Assembly (NCBI GenBank): GCA_022615475.1
Contig: JAKEGQ010000171.1
Location: 1-13,567 of the forward strand
Reading direction: 5' to 3'
Length of the DNA: 13,567 bases
From: Candidatus Methylomirabilota bacterium
GTDB taxonomy: Bacteria; Methylomirabilota; Methylomirabilia; Methylomirabilales; CSP1-5
Shown here: positions 12,627-13,567 of the stretch, one piece after another
Layout: each line of letters begins with the position of its first letter
Position numbering within the stretch: the stretch's first letter is position 1
The notes under the pieces: generated by a model
Database searches by the model: none
What the model was told of the DNA's origin: nothing
What the model saw: only the letters and a program-made list of their open reading frames with translations
Program-made: the position numbers and the translations under genes

Positions 12627-13541
12627 TCAGGCCAGGCGGGTAGCCTGTACGAGGGCCTGGAGGTGAGCGGGGGTCGTCCCGCAGCAGCCTCCGAGGATGG
12701 CTGGTCGTGAGGCAAGCATGGGCGGCATTTGGCGAGCCATAGCGTTAGGGCCGAGGGGATAGACCCATTTCTTCCCCCGCCTCTCTGGGAGTCCTGCATT
12801 CGGCTGGGCGATCAGCGGCAGCCCTGTCGCCTCCCGCATCTGCCGCAGGACCTCAACCGCGACCTCGACATCCACGCAATTGCAGCCGACCACCTGAGCG
12901 GTGGAAAGCTCCCGGACCGCCTCCGCCGGTAAAGCGCCGTCCAGCGTACGGAGATTGCCCCGCTCTGCGAAGAAAACCAGACTGACTGCGGCCGGCACGG
13001 CACTACACGCCTGGGCGGCGTCAAGGGCTATCCGTGCCTCGGCGAGGTGGGTCATGGTTTCGATAAGGATCAGGTCGAGCCCGGCTTCGTTCAGGTGGGC
13101 AATCTGCTCCTGGAACGCCGATCTGATCTCGGCCGGAGGCCCGCATCGCCTTCCTTGGCGAAAGCGCCCTGTCGGACCCACCCCGCCGGCGATGAAGTTT
13201 CGGGGGCTGCAGGCCCTGCGCGCCAGCTGGACCGCCGTCCTGTTCACGGTCGCGACCTCCGCATGGAGCCGGCGCTCCTTGAGCCGGAGGCGGTTCGCCC
13301 CAAAGGTGTTCGTCGTAATCAGATCGCAGCCGACCGCCAGATAGGCTCTGTGGATCCCCTGGATCACCCGCGGCCGGGTGAGATTCCAGGCCTCGGGCGG
13401 CTCGTCCGGCCCGAGCCCTTTGTCGGTGAGCATCGTCCCGATCGCTCCGTCGGCGTAAAGCAACCGACGGGCGAGGTGCTCGGCGAACCCGCCCCCCCTT
13501 TCAGGCGTGTCACGAGCACCCGCAGGCTGCCCCGCGGTCAC
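12627..13541 (-). CDS. Stand-alone homocysteine S-methyltransferase
   Basis: A zinc enzyme domain (about 304 residues) of the MetH-N-terminal/BHMT/MmuM family that moves a methyl group to homocysteine to make methionine. Seen: ADGAIGTML at 30-38, TNTFGANRLRL at 77-87, GGVGPTGRF at 119-127, IETMTHLAEA at 160-169, and zinc ligands Cys222 in GCNC and the pair Cys286-Cys287 in GGCCGTTP. The protein ends soon after GGCCGT, so it lacks the folate, cobalamin and activation domains of MetH and the MTHFR half of YitJ-type fusions. The methyl donor is unknown (S-methylmethionine, betaine, or a split MetH partner). The start is unsure: the GTG at 13541 has AGGAGG only one base away, and the frame stays open to the window edge, so the gene may begin outside. 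A short, non-conserved tail precedes residue 27. Confidence 0.88.
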   Translation of the reverse strand: MTAGQPAGARDTPERGGGFAEHLARRLLYADGAIGTMLTDKGLGPDEPPEAWNLTRPRVIQGIHRAYLAVGCDLITTNTFGANRLRLKERRLHAEVATVNRTAVQLARRACSPRNFIAGGVGPTGRFRQGRRCGPPAEIRSAFQEQIAHLNEAGLDLILIETMTHLAEARIALDAAQACSAVPAAVSLVFFAERGNLRTLDGALPAEAVRELSTAQVVGCNCVDVEVAVEVLRQMREATGLPLIAQPNAGLPERRGKKWVYPLGPNAMARQMPPMLASRPAILGGCCGTTPAHLQALVQATRLA

Positions 13542-13555
13542 CCCTCCTGTGCGTG

Positions 13556-13565
13556 AAGACGTCTT
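13556..13565. other. Palindrome at the window edge
   Basis: Ten-base perfect palindrome AAGACGTCTT just upstream of the methyltransferase GTG. It is too close to the edge to judge and may lie inside the coding frame. Confidence 0.15.
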
Positions 13566-13567
13566 AC

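Noticed and set aside
1..13567. tRNA, rRNA, CRISPR array, insertion sequence or prophage genes
   Set aside because: No tRNA cloverleaf, regularly spaced repeat array, transposase or phage protein could be recognised on either strand.

Overview
The window is GC-rich bacterial chromosome (roughly three-fifths G+C by eye) carrying twelve confident protein genes, all transcribed from the minus strand. There are no transposase, phage, tRNA, rRNA or CRISPR signals. Gene content (group-I-type recA, a PilT ATPase, a PHA-regulator DNA-binding-domain protein, leuA-leuC-leuD, psd-pssA, alaS) fits a Gram-negative-type bacterium from a proteobacterial, deltaproteobacterial or NC10/Methylomirabilota-like lineage. 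That placement is inferred from gene order and style and is not proven.

In the direction of transcription (right to left): (1) 13541-12627, a stand-alone homocysteine S-methyltransferase whose true start may lie beyond the window edge. (2) 12530-12312, a 72-residue zinc-ribbon-like protein with its own promoter and a textbook intrinsic terminator. (3) 12096-11620, a PhaR-type regulator. A strong promoter lies inside the longer version of its reading frame and fixes the start at an internal GTG. (4) recA, then pilT behind a sigma54-like site, then alaS behind its own sigma70-type promoter. recX, which often lies between recA and alaS, is absent. (5) 6271-23, a probable operon or set of coupled units, psd-pssA-leuA-leuC-leuD-asd, headed by a promoter just after alaS. 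It combines phosphatidylethanolamine synthesis (PssA makes phosphatidylserine, Psd decarboxylates it) with the first two steps of leucine synthesis (LeuA, LeuCD) and the aspartate-semialdehyde branch point (Asd). leuB, needed for the third leucine step, is not in the window.

No gap between genes exceeds 300 bases. The gaps nevertheless carry most of the unusual content: four TTGACA-like, 17-base-spacer promoters, a sigma54-like promoter, an intrinsic terminator, a purine-skewed GTGCAGA-type short repeat between leuD and asd, competing hairpins with a possible minicistron before leuA, and dyads before recA. I see no undescribed multi-gene system. This is a housekeeping region with several regulatory details worth checking.
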